From an uncultured Chlorobiaceae bacterium (GTDB taxonomy: Bacteria; Bacteroidota; Chlorobiia; Chlorobiales; Chlorobiaceae): a DNA stretch of 56,489 nt. The notes below the pieces were generated by a model. The model saw only the letters and a program-made list of their open reading frames with translations. It ran no database searches and was not told the origin of the DNA. Position 1 is the first letter of the stretch; every line of letters starts with the position of its first letter. The DNA is taken from the NCBI GenBank assembly GCA_903851385.1, contig CAINOC010000029.1, positions 1-56,489 of the forward strand, in the 5' to 3' direction. A program made the position numbers and the translations under genes. This document shows positions 20,099 to 30,596 of the stretch, piece after piece.

Positions 20099-21394
20099 TC
20101 AGAGAAAATCTCTCGGATCGGTGAGTTTACCTGTAATTGCCGATGCGGCTGCTGTCAGCGGAGAGGCAAGGTATACCCCTGCGTGTTTGCTGCCCATGCG
20201 GCCGGGGAAGTTGCGGTTGGTGGTGGATACAACGACATCGTTATCAACCGACCGGCCTACCGTATCGGCAGGTCCGCCAAGGCATGCTGCGCATGAAGGC
20301 AGCGCAATGCTGCATCCAGCATCCTCAAATATCTGTTTCAGAGTCTGTCCATCATAGCACTCGTGCTCAAGGTCAAGGGCGACTTTAACGGTTGCCGGTA
20401 CGATGTTTGTGGTAACCGACACTTTCTGTCCCTTCAGGATTTTTGCCGCCATCATGAAGTCGGTGAGTTTGCCACCAGTGCACGAACCGATATACGATTT
20501 GGTGATTTTCGTCCCCTGAACACTTCTGACTGTGGCTCGGTTATCAGGGCTGTGCGGCTGGGCGACAACTGGTTCGAGTTTACGGACATCATAACTATAC
20601 TTGCTATGGTATTTTGCATCCGGATCGCTTCTGAAGAGTTCATAAGGCTTGTTGCTTCTTGCCTTTACATAGCGTTCAGTGACCTCATCGGCAGCAATGA
20701 TGCCGTTCATGCCGCCTGCTTCGATAGCCATGTTTGTAAGAGTCATTCTCTCTTCCATTGGAAGCGAAAAAATTGCCTCACCGTCGAACTCCATGGCGCG
20801 GTAAGTAGCACCATCAGTGGTGATGTCGCCGAGAATCTGAAGAATAAGGTCTTTTGCCGTAAGATATTCAGGCATGGTACCCTCAAAAGTGAATTTCATC
20901 GATTCCGGAACTTTTTCCCATAGTTTGCCGGTACCGAGAATGAACGCAGCATCTGTATTGCCGATTCCTGTACCGAACATACCGAACGCACCTGATGTAC
21001 AGGTATGAGAGTCTGTACCAAAGAGTACCGTTCCTGGCAGGTTAAATCCTTCTTCAGCAAGTGCGACATGACAGACGCCTTTGTATCGGTCGGAACCTAC
21101 ATCATAGTAGTGCCGAAGGCCCTGTTCTTTTGCAAACTGTCTTAAGAGATCAATGTTGCGATGGGCATGTTCATTGGCTGTAAAAATATAGTGGTCCGGA
21201 AGAACGACAATTTTCTTTGGGTCCCATACTTTTGCGTTAGCGCCGAACTCTTCTTTGAATATATCAAAGGTAGGCGGCCCGCAGACATCATGGGTAAGCA
21301 GGATATCGACATTCAGCCAGACGCTTTCACCCGCGTCGACAAATGTTCTGTTTGCTGCCTTAGAAAGGATTTTTTGGGTTATTGTTTGTGCCAT
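20099..21394 (-). CDS. leuC: 3-isopropylmalate/citramalate isomerase large subunit LeuC
   Basis: A 431-residue aconitase-superfamily subunit of the archaeal/bacterial short LeuC type. It contains [4Fe-4S] ligand cysteines in SCTGGKLTDF and CAACLGGPADT and the FGTDSHTCTSGAFGMFGTGIG motif. The catalytic cluster dehydrates and rehydrates isopropylmalate. It is shorter than the roughly 465-residue E. coli form, as usual for this subclass, which often accepts both isopropylmalate and citramalate. It is five bases downstream of leuA. Confidence 0.92.
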   Translation of the reverse strand: MAQTITQKILSKAANRTFVDAGESVWLNVDILLTHDVCGPPTFDIFKEEFGANAKVWDPKKIVVLPDHYIFTANEHAHRNIDLLRQFAKEQGLRHYYDVGSDRYKGVCHVALAEEGFNLPGTVLFGTDSHTCTSGAFGMFGTGIGNTDAAFILGTGKLWEKVPESMKFTFEGTMPEYLTAKDLILQILGDITTDGATYRAMEFDGEAIFSLPMEERMTLTNMAIEAGGMNGIIAADEVTERYVKARSNKPYELFRSDPDAKYHSKYSYDVRKLEPVVAQPHSPDNRATVRSVQGTKITKSYIGSCTGGKLTDFMMAAKILKGQKVSVTTNIVPATVKVALDLEHECYDGQTLKQIFEDAGCSIALPSCAACLGGPADTVGRSVDNDVVVSTTNRNFPGRMGSKHAGVYLASPLTAAASAITGKLTDPRDFL

Positions 21395-21399
21395 TGTTT

Positions 21400-22968
21400 T
21401 TAAACCTCGCTGTCTATGGTTTCAGGAGTGTTATTTTCAAAATAATACAGGCGAAGGCCGAGAGCCTGTAAATATGCCTTTGCGCTTGCTTCTATAATAT
21501 CAGTGGAAACTCCTCTTCCGTTAAAAGAACTGTTGTTGTCTCTGATCCGAACCAGCGCTTCGCCGAGAGCCTGACGGCCGGCAGTGGTTGAACGTACCGA
21601 ATAGGAAGTGACCATTGACTCGAGCCCAAGAGCCCTTTCAATAGCTCTGAAACAGGCATCAACTGGGCCATCGCCGGTGGCTGACTCTTCAAATACCTGG
21701 GCGTTGTGCCTGATCCTTACTGTTGCAGTTGGAATCGAGGCCGTGCCGCTATTGATATGAAGATAGTCGAGCTCATAAGCGTTTAGGGGTTTGTTTCTTT
21801 CATCCCCCATCAGTACCCTCAAGTCGTCGTCGTAGACCTCTTTCTTTTTATCAGCAATATCGACAAAGCGCTTGTAGATTGCTTCAAGTTCAGTGTCCTG
21901 CAAGTCGTAGCCGAGGGCATGGAGTCGTGATTGCAATCCATGCTTGCCTGAATGGCGGCCAAGGACAATGTTCGTTTGCGGTACACCGACTGACTCGGGC
22001 GTCATCACTTCATAGGTCTGACGGTTTTTCAGCATGCCGTCCTGATGAATACCGGATTCATGCGAAAATGCATTATCGCCGACAATAGCCTTGTTGGGCT
22101 GTATGATGATACCGGTAAAGGTGGAAACCATCCGGCTTGTATTGTACAGCTCTTCAGTTACGATACCGGTATAGAAGTTGTGCAGGTCACTGCGGACTTT
22201 GAGAGCCATGACAATCTCTTCCAGAGAGGCATTTCCGGCTCGCTCTCCAATGCCGTTCATGGAACACTCTACCTGCCGGGCACCATGTTCAAGTGCGCTG
22301 AGCGTGTTTGCTACAGCCAAGCCGAGGTCGTTATGGCAATGCACACTGATGATTGCACTGCCGATATTCGGAACATTATCGAGAAGATCAGCAATTTTTC
22401 TACCGAACTCGGAGGGCCAAGTATACCCTGTAGTGTCAGGGATATTGACTGTTGTTGCTCCTGCCGCGATGACAGCTTCGATGATTTCAGCAAGGTACCC
22501 TTGATCGGTACGGCCTGCATCTTCGGCGGAAAACTCAATATCAGAGGTGAATGTCTTGGCAAAGGTAACAGCATCAACAGCCATTTTCAAAATGGTCTGC
22601 CGTTTCTCCTTCAGGCTTGCTCCGTAACGGTCACTGCCGAATTTCCCGGCAATATGGATGTCAGAAGTGCCGATAAAGGTGTGAATTCGAGGCTTACGAG
22701 CCTCGGTGAGAGCTTTCCATGCGGCAGTGATATCGTTTTCAACCGCTCTGGCCAGCGCCGCCACAATAGCCGAAGACTCCGTGCCTATGCGTTGCACAGC
22801 TTCAAACTGAAGAGGAGAAGAGGCGGGGAAGCCTGCTTCTATCACGTCAACCCCCAGTTTTTCAAGCTGTCGGGCTATCTCAACCTTCTCCTGTACATTC
22901 AGAGCTGCACCAGGGGATTGCTCCCCATCGCGCAGTGTGGTATCAAATACGAGGATTTTTTCTTTCAC
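21400..22968 (-). CDS. leuA: 2-isopropylmalate synthase LeuA
   Basis: A 522-residue DRE-TIM enzyme condensing acetyl-CoA with 2-ketoisovalerate, the committed step to leucine. [30 protein letters not shown] and the metal-binding [16 protein letters not shown] are canonical. The C-terminal allosteric domain (about residues 395-510) is expected to bind leucine for feedback inhibition. The long linker and length are normal. It has 31% or so visible resemblance in motifs to cimA but different substrate-pocket residues; this is a judgement by eye, not an alignment. It lies between leuB and leuC. Confidence 0.92.
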   Translation of the reverse strand: MKEKILVFDTTLRDGEQSPGAALNVQEKVEIARQLEKLGVDVIEAGFPASSPLQFEAVQRIGTESSAIVAALARAVENDITAAWKALTEARKPRIHTFIGTSDIHIAGKFGSDRYGASLKEKRQTILKMAVDAVTFAKTFTSDIEFSAEDAGRTDQGYLAEIIEAVIAAGATTVNIPDTTGYTWPSEFGRKIADLLDNVPNIGSAIISVHCHNDLGLAVANTLSALEHGARQVECSMNGIGERAGNASLEEIVMALKVRSDLHNFYTGIVTEELYNTSRMVSTFTGIIIQPNKAIVGDNAFSHESGIHQDGMLKNRQTYEVMTPESVGVPQTNIVLGRHSGKHGLQSRLHALGYDLQDTELEAIYKRFVDIADKKKEVYDDDLRVLMGDERNKPLNAYELDYLHINSGTASIPTATVRIRHNAQVFEESATGDGPVDACFRAIERALGLESMVTSYSVRSTTAGRQALGEALVRIRDNNSSFNGRGVSTDIIEASAKAYLQALGLRLYYFENNTPETIDSEV

Positions 22969-22992
22969 ATTATCTGCCCGCCTTTATTTTAT

Positions 22993-24051
22993 TCAAGCGC
23001 CCAGATGCCTGACAATTGCCTCTGTCATAACTGTTGTTGACACGGTACTCTCTCCTGGATTTGCAATGTCTGCTGTACGCACGCCTGTTGCAAGTGTAGC
23101 CTCAATTGCCTGATAAATCTCCAGAGCAATCTCCGGCAGAGAGAAGCTATAGTCAAACATCATCGCTACAGAAGCGATTGTGGCAATAGGGTTTGCCTTG
23201 TTCTGTCCTGCAATATCAGGAGCACTGCCGTGTATAGGCTCATACAAAGCATGGTCTTTACCAATGCTTGCAGATGGCAGCATGCCGAGGCTTCCGGTGA
23301 TCATTCCTGCGATATCACTTAAAATATCACCAAACAAGTTGCTGGTAACGATCACATCAAACTGCTTCGGGTTTCTTACTATCTGCATTGCAGCATTATC
23401 CACATACATATCGCTCAGCTCAATATCCGTATAATCCTTGTGAACCTCATGGACCACATTTCTCCAGAACTGTGAAACCTCGAGAACGTTTGCCTTGTCG
23501 ATAGAAATCACTTTCTTGTCGCGTTTCCGTGCCTCTTCAAACGCCAGGCGCGTAATACGCTCAACTTCATAACGCTCGTACACCATGGTATTCCAGCCCT
23601 TGTTTTCATCGAATCCACGCGGCTGGCCAAAATAAATACCACCGGTCAGTTCACGAAACACAAGGAAATCAGTACCCTGAACTACGTCAGGCTTCAGAGA
23701 TGATGCCCCAAGCAGTGCATCGTAAACTTTTGCAGGTCTGAGGTTCGCAAAAAGTCCTAGCTCTTTGCGGATTTTCAAGAGTGCAGCTTCCGGTTTATGT
23801 TCATGCGGCAGCTTTTCCCATTTAGGGCCGCCAACAGCACCAAGCAGAACTGCATCACATTTTTTGCACGCTTCAAGCGTAGCCTCGGTGAGCATCTCTC
23901 CGTGCAGGTCATAAGAAGCACCTCCGAATGGATGCTCCTCAATCTCAATGTCAAAGCCGTGTTTCTTTGAGAGCTGCTTCAGTACTGCAACAGCTCCTCT
24001 GACTACTTCCGGGCCTATGCCATCTCCCGGTATTGATACTATCTTATACAT
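22993..24051 (-). CDS. leuB: 3-isopropylmalate dehydrogenase LeuB
   Basis: A 352-residue beta-decarboxylating dehydrogenase. It oxidises 3-isopropylmalate with NAD; in the citramalate route the same enzyme probably also oxidises 3-methylmalate (erythro form). GDGIGPEVV, the substrate loop RKELGLFANLRPAK, the catalytic YERYEVERITR, and SNLFGDILSDIAGMITGSLG with GSAPDIAGQNKANP are seen. The length is standard. It is followed by leuA after 24 bases and preceded by ilvC after 18 bases. Confidence 0.93.
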   Translation of the reverse strand: MYKIVSIPGDGIGPEVVRGAVAVLKQLSKKHGFDIEIEEHPFGGASYDLHGEMLTEATLEACKKCDAVLLGAVGGPKWEKLPHEHKPEAALLKIRKELGLFANLRPAKVYDALLGASSLKPDVVQGTDFLVFRELTGGIYFGQPRGFDENKGWNTMVYERYEVERITRLAFEEARKRDKKVISIDKANVLEVSQFWRNVVHEVHKDYTDIELSDMYVDNAAMQIVRNPKQFDVIVTSNLFGDILSDIAGMITGSLGMLPSASIGKDHALYEPIHGSAPDIAGQNKANPIATIASVAMMFDYSFSLPEIALEIYQAIEATLATGVRTADIANPGESTVSTTVMTEAIVRHLGA

Positions 24052-24069
24052 TGTTCTTTTTGGGGTAGG

Positions 24070-25062
24070 TTATTTTTTGATTAGCCAGCTCATCATATTG
24101 CGAAGCTTAGCCCCTACCGTTTCAATTGCATGGTTACGGTTATCCTCTCTGAGCTTGTTCAGGAGTTTGTATCCGCCATTGCACTCATCAATGAACTCCT
24201 TGGCAAAGCGTCCATCCTGTACCTCTTCTAGGATCTTTTTCATTTCAGCCTTCACTGCAGGAGTAATAAGGCGCGGTCCGCGGGTCATGCCGCCGTACTC
24301 AGCTGTATCGCTCACTGAATAGTTCATTCTCGACAGGCCTCCTTCATAATAAAGGTCGACAATCAGTTTCAACTCGTGCATACATTCAAAGTAGGCAAGT
24401 TCTTCAGGGTAACCGGCCTCAACAAGGGTCTCAAAACCGGCCTTGATAAGCTCGGCTGAACCACCGCAGAGTACAGCCTGTTCGCCGAACAGATCGGTTT
24501 CAGTTTCGTTTTTGATAGAGGTCTCAATAACTCCGGCCTTGGTGCCGCCAAGAGCTTTAGCCCAAGCAAGAGCTTGCTGTTTTGCCTCTCCCGTGGCATC
24601 CTGATGCACAGCGATAAGGCAGGGGACACCATTGCCCTGGGTAAAGGTGCGGCGCACAAGGTGACCTGGGCTTTTAGGAGCGATCATGATAACGTTGACG
24701 GTCTCATCCGGAATGATCTGTTTATAATGGATATTGAAGCCATGAGCAAAAGCAAGGGTATTGCCTGCTACAAGGTTCGGAGCAATTTCAGAATCATAAA
24801 TCGCCTTCTGTGTCTGGTCAGGAAGCAGCACCATAACAATGTCAGCCCATTTGACAGCTTCCGGAACGGTATCGACCTGCAACCCGGCCTCTCTTGCTTT
24901 TGCGGATGAAGAACTGTCAGAGCGAAGGCCTACGCGCACATTCAGGCCGCTATCCTTCAAGTTAAGGGCATGGGCATGGCCCTGACTGCCGTAACCGAGT
25001 ATTGCAATATTCTTTCCCTGGAGATAGCCAAGATCGGCATCCTTATCGTAATAAACATTCAT
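24070..25062 (-). CDS. ilvC: Ketol-acid reductoisomerase IlvC (class I)
   Basis: A 330-residue class I enzyme. It isomerises and reduces acetolactate and acetohydroxybutyrate. The Rossmann motif [17 protein letters not shown] is followed by RSDSSS; Ser residues in this loop fit NADPH preference. Metal and acid residues are in [12 protein letters not shown] and [13 protein letters not shown]. There is no duplicated C-terminal domain. It is encoded between ilvN (39-base gap) and leuB, linking the ilv and leu halves of the cluster. Confidence 0.94.
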   Translation of the reverse strand: MNVYYDKDADLGYLQGKNIAILGYGSQGHAHALNLKDSGLNVRVGLRSDSSSSAKAREAGLQVDTVPEAVKWADIVMVLLPDQTQKAIYDSEIAPNLVAGNTLAFAHGFNIHYKQIIPDETVNVIMIAPKSPGHLVRRTFTQGNGVPCLIAVHQDATGEAKQQALAWAKALGGTKAGVIETSIKNETETDLFGEQAVLCGGSAELIKAGFETLVEAGYPEELAYFECMHELKLIVDLYYEGGLSRMNYSVSDTAEYGGMTRGPRLITPAVKAEMKKILEEVQDGRFAKEFIDECNGGYKLLNKLREDNRNHAIETVGAKLRNMMSWLIKK

Positions 25063-25101
25063 CAGAAAAATAGTTTTGATTGATAATACAGTAAAATGGT
25101 G

Positions 25102-25578
25102 TCACTCTCCACGGTGTATTGCAACAGCGCCTGATCGGGCTAACTCCTTTATTCCGTAGGGTTTGAAGATGTCAATAGTTGTGTTGATCTTATCCGGTGA
25201 ACCGATGACCTCAATAGTAATGGATTTTTGTTTTATATCCACGACTTTTCCTTTAAAAACATTGATAAGTTCGAAAATCTCATGCTGCTGTGTTTTGCTG
25301 AGTTTCAAAGTCATCAAAAGCAGTTCCCGCTCAACATGAGGCTGCTTGGTCAGATCGGTTACTTTAATGGTATCAACAAGTCTGTTCAACTGCTTGATGA
25401 CCTGATTGATGATCTGATCATCCGCAAAGGTCACAATGGTCATGCGCGAAATTTCAGGGTCCTCTGTTTCACCGATGGAAATGCTTGCCAGATTAAACCC
25501 CCGGGCGCTGAACATTGTAGCAACCCTGTTAAGGGTTCCAAACTTGTTTTCAACGAGTACTGATATGATGTGTTTCAT
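25102..25578 (-). CDS. ilvN: Acetolactate synthase regulatory subunit IlvN/IlvH
   Basis: A 158-residue small subunit. The N-terminal ACT domain starts HIISVLVENKFGTLNRVA and contains GFNLASISIGETEDPEISR, where valine normally binds. A second ACT-like half follows from about residue 80. It activates the IlvB catalytic subunit and confers valine feedback. Unusually, it is separated from ilvB by a DUF805 gene and by AT-rich gaps of 115 and 231 bases. Confidence 0.93.
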   Translation of the reverse strand: MKHIISVLVENKFGTLNRVATMFSARGFNLASISIGETEDPEISRMTIVTFADDQIINQVIKQLNRLVDTIKVTDLTKQPHVERELLLMTLKLSKTQQHEIFELINVFKGKVVDIKQKSITIEVIGSPDKINTTIDIFKPYGIKELARSGAVAIHRGE

Positions 25579-25610
25579 ATAATATTAAAAATTATATCCT
25601 TATAAGTCTT

Positions 25611-25653
25611 TATATATAAGTCCAAAGGAGCCATAAAAGGGGGACTATATATA
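25611..25653. repeat. Inverted repeat upstream of ilvN
   Basis: TATATATAAGTCC (25611-25623) can pair with GGACTATATATA (25642-25653), leaving one bulged base and an 18-base loop. It lies in the leader between the DUF805 gene and ilvN. It is a stem without a T tract, so it may affect RNA stability rather than terminate. Confidence 0.45.
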
Positions 25654-25693
25654 AATACATTTATTTATAATAGTATGATTAAATCAGAATAGT

Positions 25694-26443
25694 TTATTTT
25701 TTAAAAGGATGAAATATTCTTTTGGTATAGCTGTTGGCGATTTTGATGCGCCTGGACTGATTAGATTCATTTAATAGTCTATCGTAGAGCTCTTTTTTCT
25801 TTTCTTCATATTCATCTTGAGTGAATATCCCATCTATTACCAGCTTATCCAGGTTGTCTAGAATTGGTTTCGCGATTTTATCAACCTCTTCCTTCCGTGT
25901 CAGCAAATCTTTCTTCTCATTATACTCTCTTTCCTGTATGTCTAATAAGGCAATTTTTTCATTATACTCATCTTCACTTATAAGCCGGTCAAGTTTTGAT
26001 TTGTTAAGTAAGTTCCGTGTTTCGATATATGGGTTTTCTAATTGCTTTGTACTTAAATAATGATATTCACTATTATCTCTAGTATCTCGATTTCTATTAT
26101 TACCTGAACTTCTTGGATGAGCCCCATATTCGTTTCGAGTCAAATCGCCCTTTTTCAGGAGTAGTAAGAGGAAAAAAAAGGGTATTAATTGCCACCACAT
26201 ACTTATACCTATATCATGGCATCTTTTTGCTCCCTGAGTAAAATAAAAGAACGTAAATGGGGCAGATGCCATCCATGATATCCAATAAACAAATACATCA
26301 TAGGAATCTGTGATTATATAACTCGTAACAATGGCAGTAACTATACTGTTTATTATTGAAACTCCAGCGGAAAATATGATGAAACTTAAAAAGTATTCCC
26401 GCCTGTTGATTCTCCCTGCAAATGAAAAAGCGGATTTAAACAT
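25694..26443 (-). CDS. DUF805 membrane protein with SHOCT-like tail, embedded in ilv cluster
   Basis: A 249-residue protein. Residues 1-115 resemble DUF805 (FSFAGRINRREYFLSFIIF, then three or four helices with the conserved AKRCHDIGISMWWQLIPF). The hydrophilic remainder carries short SHOCT-like motifs, DRLISEDEYNEKIALL and DGIFTQDEYEEKKKELYDRL, which often end oligomeric or signalling proteins. The AT-rich flanks and lack of tight spacing set it apart from the neighbouring ilv genes, suggesting insertion. Role unknown; nothing in it points to amino acid synthesis. Confidence 0.75.
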   Translation of the reverse strand: MFKSAFSFAGRINRREYFLSFIIFSAGVSIINSIVTAIVTSYIITDSYDVFVYWISWMASAPFTFFYFTQGAKRCHDIGISMWWQLIPFFFLLLLLKKGDLTRNEYGAHPRSSGNNRNRDTRDNSEYHYLSTKQLENPYIETRNLLNKSKLDRLISEDEYNEKIALLDIQEREYNEKKDLLTRKEEVDKIAKPILDNLDKLVIDGIFTQDEYEEKKKELYDRLLNESNQSRRIKIANSYTKRIFHPFKK

Positions 26444-26674
26444 TGTAATATTATTTTTTCGGAGTCGTTGATCTAAAAAACATCTCTCCTTTTTAAAAAA
26501 AGTCTTTATCTTTAATTATTGATCTGACTTTAGTAGTAAAATAATACAGATTCTGCCGTCAATGCCGGACCTATCCTCTATAATGCATTAAATTATAAGG
26601 GTTCAATGTGTTCAAGTGAGCCAGTTATAAATTGAAAATACATAATGCTAAGTTGATGTATTTTACAGTCAAAA

Positions 26675-28417
26675 TCAAACCATTGTTTTAGGGTTCAGCC
26701 TCGCCAGAAGCATTTCAGTTATTGAGCCTCCTGCCGGGACCATGGGAAAAACCATATCTTTTTTCATAACCCTGAAATCAACAAGTACCGGTCCTTCATT
26801 ATAGGCAAGTGCCTCTTTGATAGCTGCTTTTGCCGATTCAGGTGTTTCAGCCAGGAGAGCCTTGCAATTAAACGCTTCGGCAACCTTGACAAAGTCAGGG
26901 TTGCTTTCGGCAAGATCAGTAAATGAGTATTTTTCTTTATGGAACAGCTCCTGCCATTGGCGGACCATCCCGAGAAAGCTGTTATTGATCAGGAATATCT
27001 TAATCGGTGTTTTATAGTGAACAGCAGTGACAAGTTCCTGAATATTCATCATAATTCCGCCATCTCCACAGAACAGGACGACTGGACGATCGCTGATGCC
27101 GAAAGCTGCGCCGATGGCCGCAGGCAGACCGAATCCCATGGTGCCGAGTCCACCGCTGGTGATGATGGAACGCGGATTTCGGAATGTATAATATTGCGAT
27201 GTCCACATCTGATGCTGGCCAACATCGGTTACCACGACAGCATTTCCCTCCGTTTGTCTCGACACCTCATCGATAACAAATTCGGTTCTCAGAGCCCCAT
27301 CTTCCTTGTTGTAAGTCAAAGGGCACTGTTCACGCCATGATTGGATATCCGCAAGCCAGCTATCGCGATTTTCTACCATTTTCGGTGTCTCTTTCAGGAG
27401 CGTAGCCAGAAAGTCTTTGGCGTCGCCAACAATCGGCAAGTCAACCATGATGTTTTTATCAACATTGGTAGGATCAATGTCATTGTGAATGATGTAGGCA
27501 TCGGGAGCAAATGTTTCAATTTTTCCCGTGACCCTGTCGTCAAATCGAGCACCGACAGCAATAAGCACATCACAGGCATTGACAGCCTGATTGGACCAGT
27601 ATGTCCCGTGCATGCCAAGCATCCCCATGCTGAGCGGATGGTTGCCGGGGAAAGCTCCAAGTCCCTGCAGAGTCATGGTGACCGGGATGTTTTGTTGTAT
27701 CGCAAAAGCCCGAAGCTCTTCTGATGCTTCAGCACTGATGACTCCGCCACCAACATAAAGAAGGGGGCGTTTTGCTTTGGCAATTTTATGCGCAGCTTTC
27801 TCAACCTGGTTAATGTGGCATGTGATTGTCGGCTTGAATCCACGGATTTCTACCGTTTCAGGCCAATGAAATGCGCCTGATGCATTAAGAATATCTTTCG
27901 GCATATCAATCAGCACAGGTCCAGGCCTGCCATTTGTAGCAAGAAAAAATGCCTTGCGGATTGTTATGGCAAGCTCTTTGACATCCTTGACAAGAAAATT
28001 GTGTTTTGTTATGGATCTCGTGATCCCTACAATATCGGCTTCCTGAAAGGCGTCATTGCCAATGAGTGAGCTTGGAACCTGTCCGGTAAAGACCACCATT
28101 GGCGACGAGTCCATATAGGCATTGGCTATGCCTGTAACGGTGTTTGTCGCACCGGGTCCTGAAGTGACAAGAACAACACCAGGTTTTCCTGTCGCGCGGG
28201 CGTATCCCTCAGCCATATGAGTTGCACCCTGCTCATGACGGACAAGAATGTGCTTGATATCCTTTACATCGTACAGAGTCTCATAAACTTTTAAGAGCGA
28301 ACCGCCCGGATACCCGAAAATATATTCGACGTTTTCTCGTCGTAGACATTCGAAAAAAATTTCTGAGCCATTGAGAGTTTGGCTTGAAGAATGCATAGCG
28401 TGTTTATTTAGGTTCAC
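26675..28417 (-). CDS. ilvB: Acetolactate synthase catalytic subunit IlvB
   Basis: A 580-residue ThDP enzyme condensing two pyruvates, or pyruvate with 2-ketobutyrate. The N-terminal [14 protein letters not shown] and catalytic Glu in [18 protein letters not shown] are present. The FAD region includes [16 protein letters not shown]. The ThDP/Mg motif is [16 protein letters not shown], followed by [13 protein letters not shown]. The length is normal. Its start overlaps the end of ilvD by 14 bases, so the two are coupled. Confidence 0.94.
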   Translation of the reverse strand: MNLNKHAMHSSSQTLNGSEIFFECLRRENVEYIFGYPGGSLLKVYETLYDVKDIKHILVRHEQGATHMAEGYARATGKPGVVLVTSGPGATNTVTGIANAYMDSSPMVVFTGQVPSSLIGNDAFQEADIVGITRSITKHNFLVKDVKELAITIRKAFFLATNGRPGPVLIDMPKDILNASGAFHWPETVEIRGFKPTITCHINQVEKAAHKIAKAKRPLLYVGGGVISAEASEELRAFAIQQNIPVTMTLQGLGAFPGNHPLSMGMLGMHGTYWSNQAVNACDVLIAVGARFDDRVTGKIETFAPDAYIIHNDIDPTNVDKNIMVDLPIVGDAKDFLATLLKETPKMVENRDSWLADIQSWREQCPLTYNKEDGALRTEFVIDEVSRQTEGNAVVVTDVGQHQMWTSQYYTFRNPRSIITSGGLGTMGFGLPAAIGAAFGISDRPVVLFCGDGGIMMNIQELVTAVHYKTPIKIFLINNSFLGMVRQWQELFHKEKYSFTDLAESNPDFVKVAEAFNCKALLAETPESAKAAIKEALAYNEGPVLVDFRVMKKDMVFPMVPAGGSITEMLLARLNPKTMV

Positions 28418-30101
28418 AGGTAACAGTGCTTTTCAGTATTGCCCCGGTATTGGCTGATGTGACCAGTTGAGCATACCTTGCCAGATAGCCTTTTGTTATT
28501 TTTGGCACAAACGGCTTGAGTAACGCCAGCCGTTCAGCAATAATATCATCAGTTAAATCCACAGAGATGCTTCTGTTTGGAATATCAACAGTTATGATAT
28601 CACCATTTTCAAGTGCAGCAATGGGACCTTTCTCTGCAGCTTCGGGCGAGATGTGACCTATACAGGCACCTCTCGAACCTCCGGAAAACCGTCCATCAGT
28701 AATGAGCGCAACTGATTCCCCAAGCCCTCTACCCATAATGGCGCTGGTAGGGGAAAGCATTTCCGGCATTCCAGGGCCGCCTTTTGGTCCCTCATAGCGA
28801 ATGACAACCACATCACCGGCTTTGACATCATCCCCCATAATACCTTTGATGGCATCATCCTGGCAGTCATAAACCTTTGCCGGCCCTGTATGTTTCATCA
28901 TTTCGGCAGCGACGGCACCGGTTTTAACAACAGCGCCCAGTGGGGCAAGATTCCCGTAAAGAACCGCCAGGCCACCTGAAAATGAGTAGGGGTCTTCAAC
29001 GCTTCTTATGACAGATCGGTCCAAGACCTCGGCGTCGCAGATATTTTCACCAAGTGTTTTCCCTGTTACAGTCAGTGCCGAAAGATCAAGAAGCCCCTCA
29101 ATCTTACTGAGTTCATGAAGGATTGCTGATACTCCGCCAGCCCGGTCAACATCCTCTATATGGACGGCCATTGTTGCCGGGCTCACCTTGCATATATAGG
29201 GTGTCTTGGCAGAAAGCGCATTGAGTTCAGAGAAATCAAAATCCAGTTCTGCTTCATTTGCAAGGGCAAGGGTATGCAGGATGGTGTTGGTGCTGCCTCC
29301 CATTGCAAAGTCAAGAGCAAAAGCATTCAGCAAAGCCTTTCGGGTAAGGATATCCCTCGGTCTGATATTCTTTTTTACCAGATCAATGATACGTCGTGAA
29401 GCTTCCTGTACCAGTTCATTACGACGAGAGTCAATTGCAAGTATTGTCCCGTTGCCTGGCAGAGCAAAACCAAGGGCTTCACTGAGGCAGTTCATCGAGT
29501 TAGCTGTAAACATTCCGGAACACGAGCCGCAACTAGGGCAGGCATTGTCTTCTATGGATCCCAGTTCACTCTCGCTGATTTTTCCTGTACTGTACTGGCC
29601 TACTGCCTCAAAGACCGAAATCAGGTCAATTGTTTTTCCGGAAGGGGTATGGCCAGCCTTCATTGGCCCTCCGGAAACGAAAATAACCGGAATGTTGATT
29701 CGAAGTGCGGCCATCATCATGCCAGGGGTGATCTTGTCACAGTTTGGTATACAGACAAGTCCATCGAGCCGGTGTGCTTCAGCAACGGTCTCGACACTGT
29801 CAGCAATAAGTTCACGGCTTGCAAGTGAGTAGCGCATGCCGATATGACCCATAGCAATACCATCGCAAACCCCGATGGTATTGAATTCAAAGGGCACCCC
29901 CCCGGCTTTGCGAACCTCTTCTTTTGCGATTTTTCCCAGCTCCTGAAGGTGGGCATGACCTGGGATAAGTTCATTATAGGAGTTGCATATGCCTATAAAG
30001 GGTTTTCTGAAGTCATCGTTTGAGACAATTGACCCTGTGGCTTTCAGAAGACTGCGGTGAGGCGCTTTTTCAAACCCTGTTTTAATAGTATCAGATCTCA
30101 T
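28404..30101 (-). CDS. ilvD: Dihydroxy-acid dehydratase IlvD
   Basis: A 565-residue Fe-S dehydratase for the third step of valine and isoleucine synthesis. Cluster cysteines lie in [23 protein letters not shown] and [18 protein letters not shown]. The C-terminal [21 protein letters not shown] is diagnostic. The length is standard. It is the first enzyme gene of the minus-strand cluster. A 56-base stretch of Val/Ile/Leu-rich codons lies about 115 bases upstream. Confidence 0.94.
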   Translation of the reverse strand: MRSDTIKTGFEKAPHRSLLKATGSIVSNDDFRKPFIGICNSYNELIPGHAHLQELGKIAKEEVRKAGGVPFEFNTIGVCDGIAMGHIGMRYSLASRELIADSVETVAEAHRLDGLVCIPNCDKITPGMMMAALRINIPVIFVSGGPMKAGHTPSGKTIDLISVFEAVGQYSTGKISESELGSIEDNACPSCGSCSGMFTANSMNCLSEALGFALPGNGTILAIDSRRNELVQEASRRIIDLVKKNIRPRDILTRKALLNAFALDFAMGGSTNTILHTLALANEAELDFDFSELNALSAKTPYICKVSPATMAVHIEDVDRAGGVSAILHELSKIEGLLDLSALTVTGKTLGENICDAEVLDRSVIRSVEDPYSFSGGLAVLYGNLAPLGAVVKTGAVAAEMMKHTGPAKVYDCQDDAIKGIMGDDVKAGDVVVIRYEGPKGGPGMPEMLSPTSAIMGRGLGESVALITDGRFSGGSRGACIGHISPEAAEKGPIAALENGDIITVDIPNRSISVDLTDDIIAERLALLKPFVPKITKGYLARYAQLVTSANTGAILKSTVTCEPK

Positions 30102-30153
30102 TGCAGTTCAAGTATTTTTTTGACAATTAAAAGAAACCCCCGAGACCGCTGTT

Positions 30154-30273
30154 CCCGAAGCCACTGTGATGAAAAGTCTGAAAGAGAAAAAAATGGACTT
30201 GGGATCGGCTTTGGGCTCAGAGCACAGCAACACTCAGTGATGAAATCACCACAGTGACAAAAAACCCGATCAT
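30154..30273 (-). promoter_or_regulatory. Possible attenuation region of the ilv-leu cluster
   Basis: In the RNA, CACUGUG within the leader codons (30250-30256) can pair with CACAGUG (30162-30168). CCCAAAGCC just after the leader stop (30207-30215) can pair with GGCUUCGGG (30154-30162) with one mismatch. The two helices cross and so exclude each other, as in attenuators. A U-rich tract follows at about 30139-30126, but I found no strong canonical terminator stem before it. Confidence 0.45.
30217..30273 (-). CDS. Putative ilv leader peptide
   Basis: An 18-residue frame encoding MIGFFVTVVISSLSVAVL, ended by TGA. Nine of the 18 residues are Val, Ile or Leu (five, two and two), the three end products of the cluster that begins 116 bases downstream. 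That is the pattern of ribosome-mediated attenuation leaders. No good Shine-Dalgarno sequence is visible, and the longer frame that contains it starts at 30402. The call therefore rests on composition and position. Confidence 0.5.
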   Translation of the reverse strand: MIGFFVTVVISSLSVAVL

Positions 30274-30596
30274 GGAATGGAGGGTGTTAAGCAAATGCTT
30301 GTCATTAAAGCCGAAACCGGATGAACTCGTCAAAGCAGGTTGTTCGACACCACGGCAGGAACTGCAGGTATATAAATTGAATGCAGACATTGAAGCGAAC
30401 AAGTTTCTATCGGTATTAAACTGAGATTCGTAATAAATTACATTTAATGTTTTATTAAAGCAAGCATTAAAAAAGTTAAAATCCGATGGATTTTTACTGT
30501 TTATTCTGTTGTGTTACAGTTATATTTTTTAAAGAATTCCATGCCCGGTTAAGTGCCGGTTTTTTCGGACTAAACCATCAAAAAAGTTCCACACCC

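Noticed and set aside
22045-23040. A 331-residue plus-strand frame over leuA
   Set aside because: It is long but antisense to leuA, whose motifs and operon position are clear.
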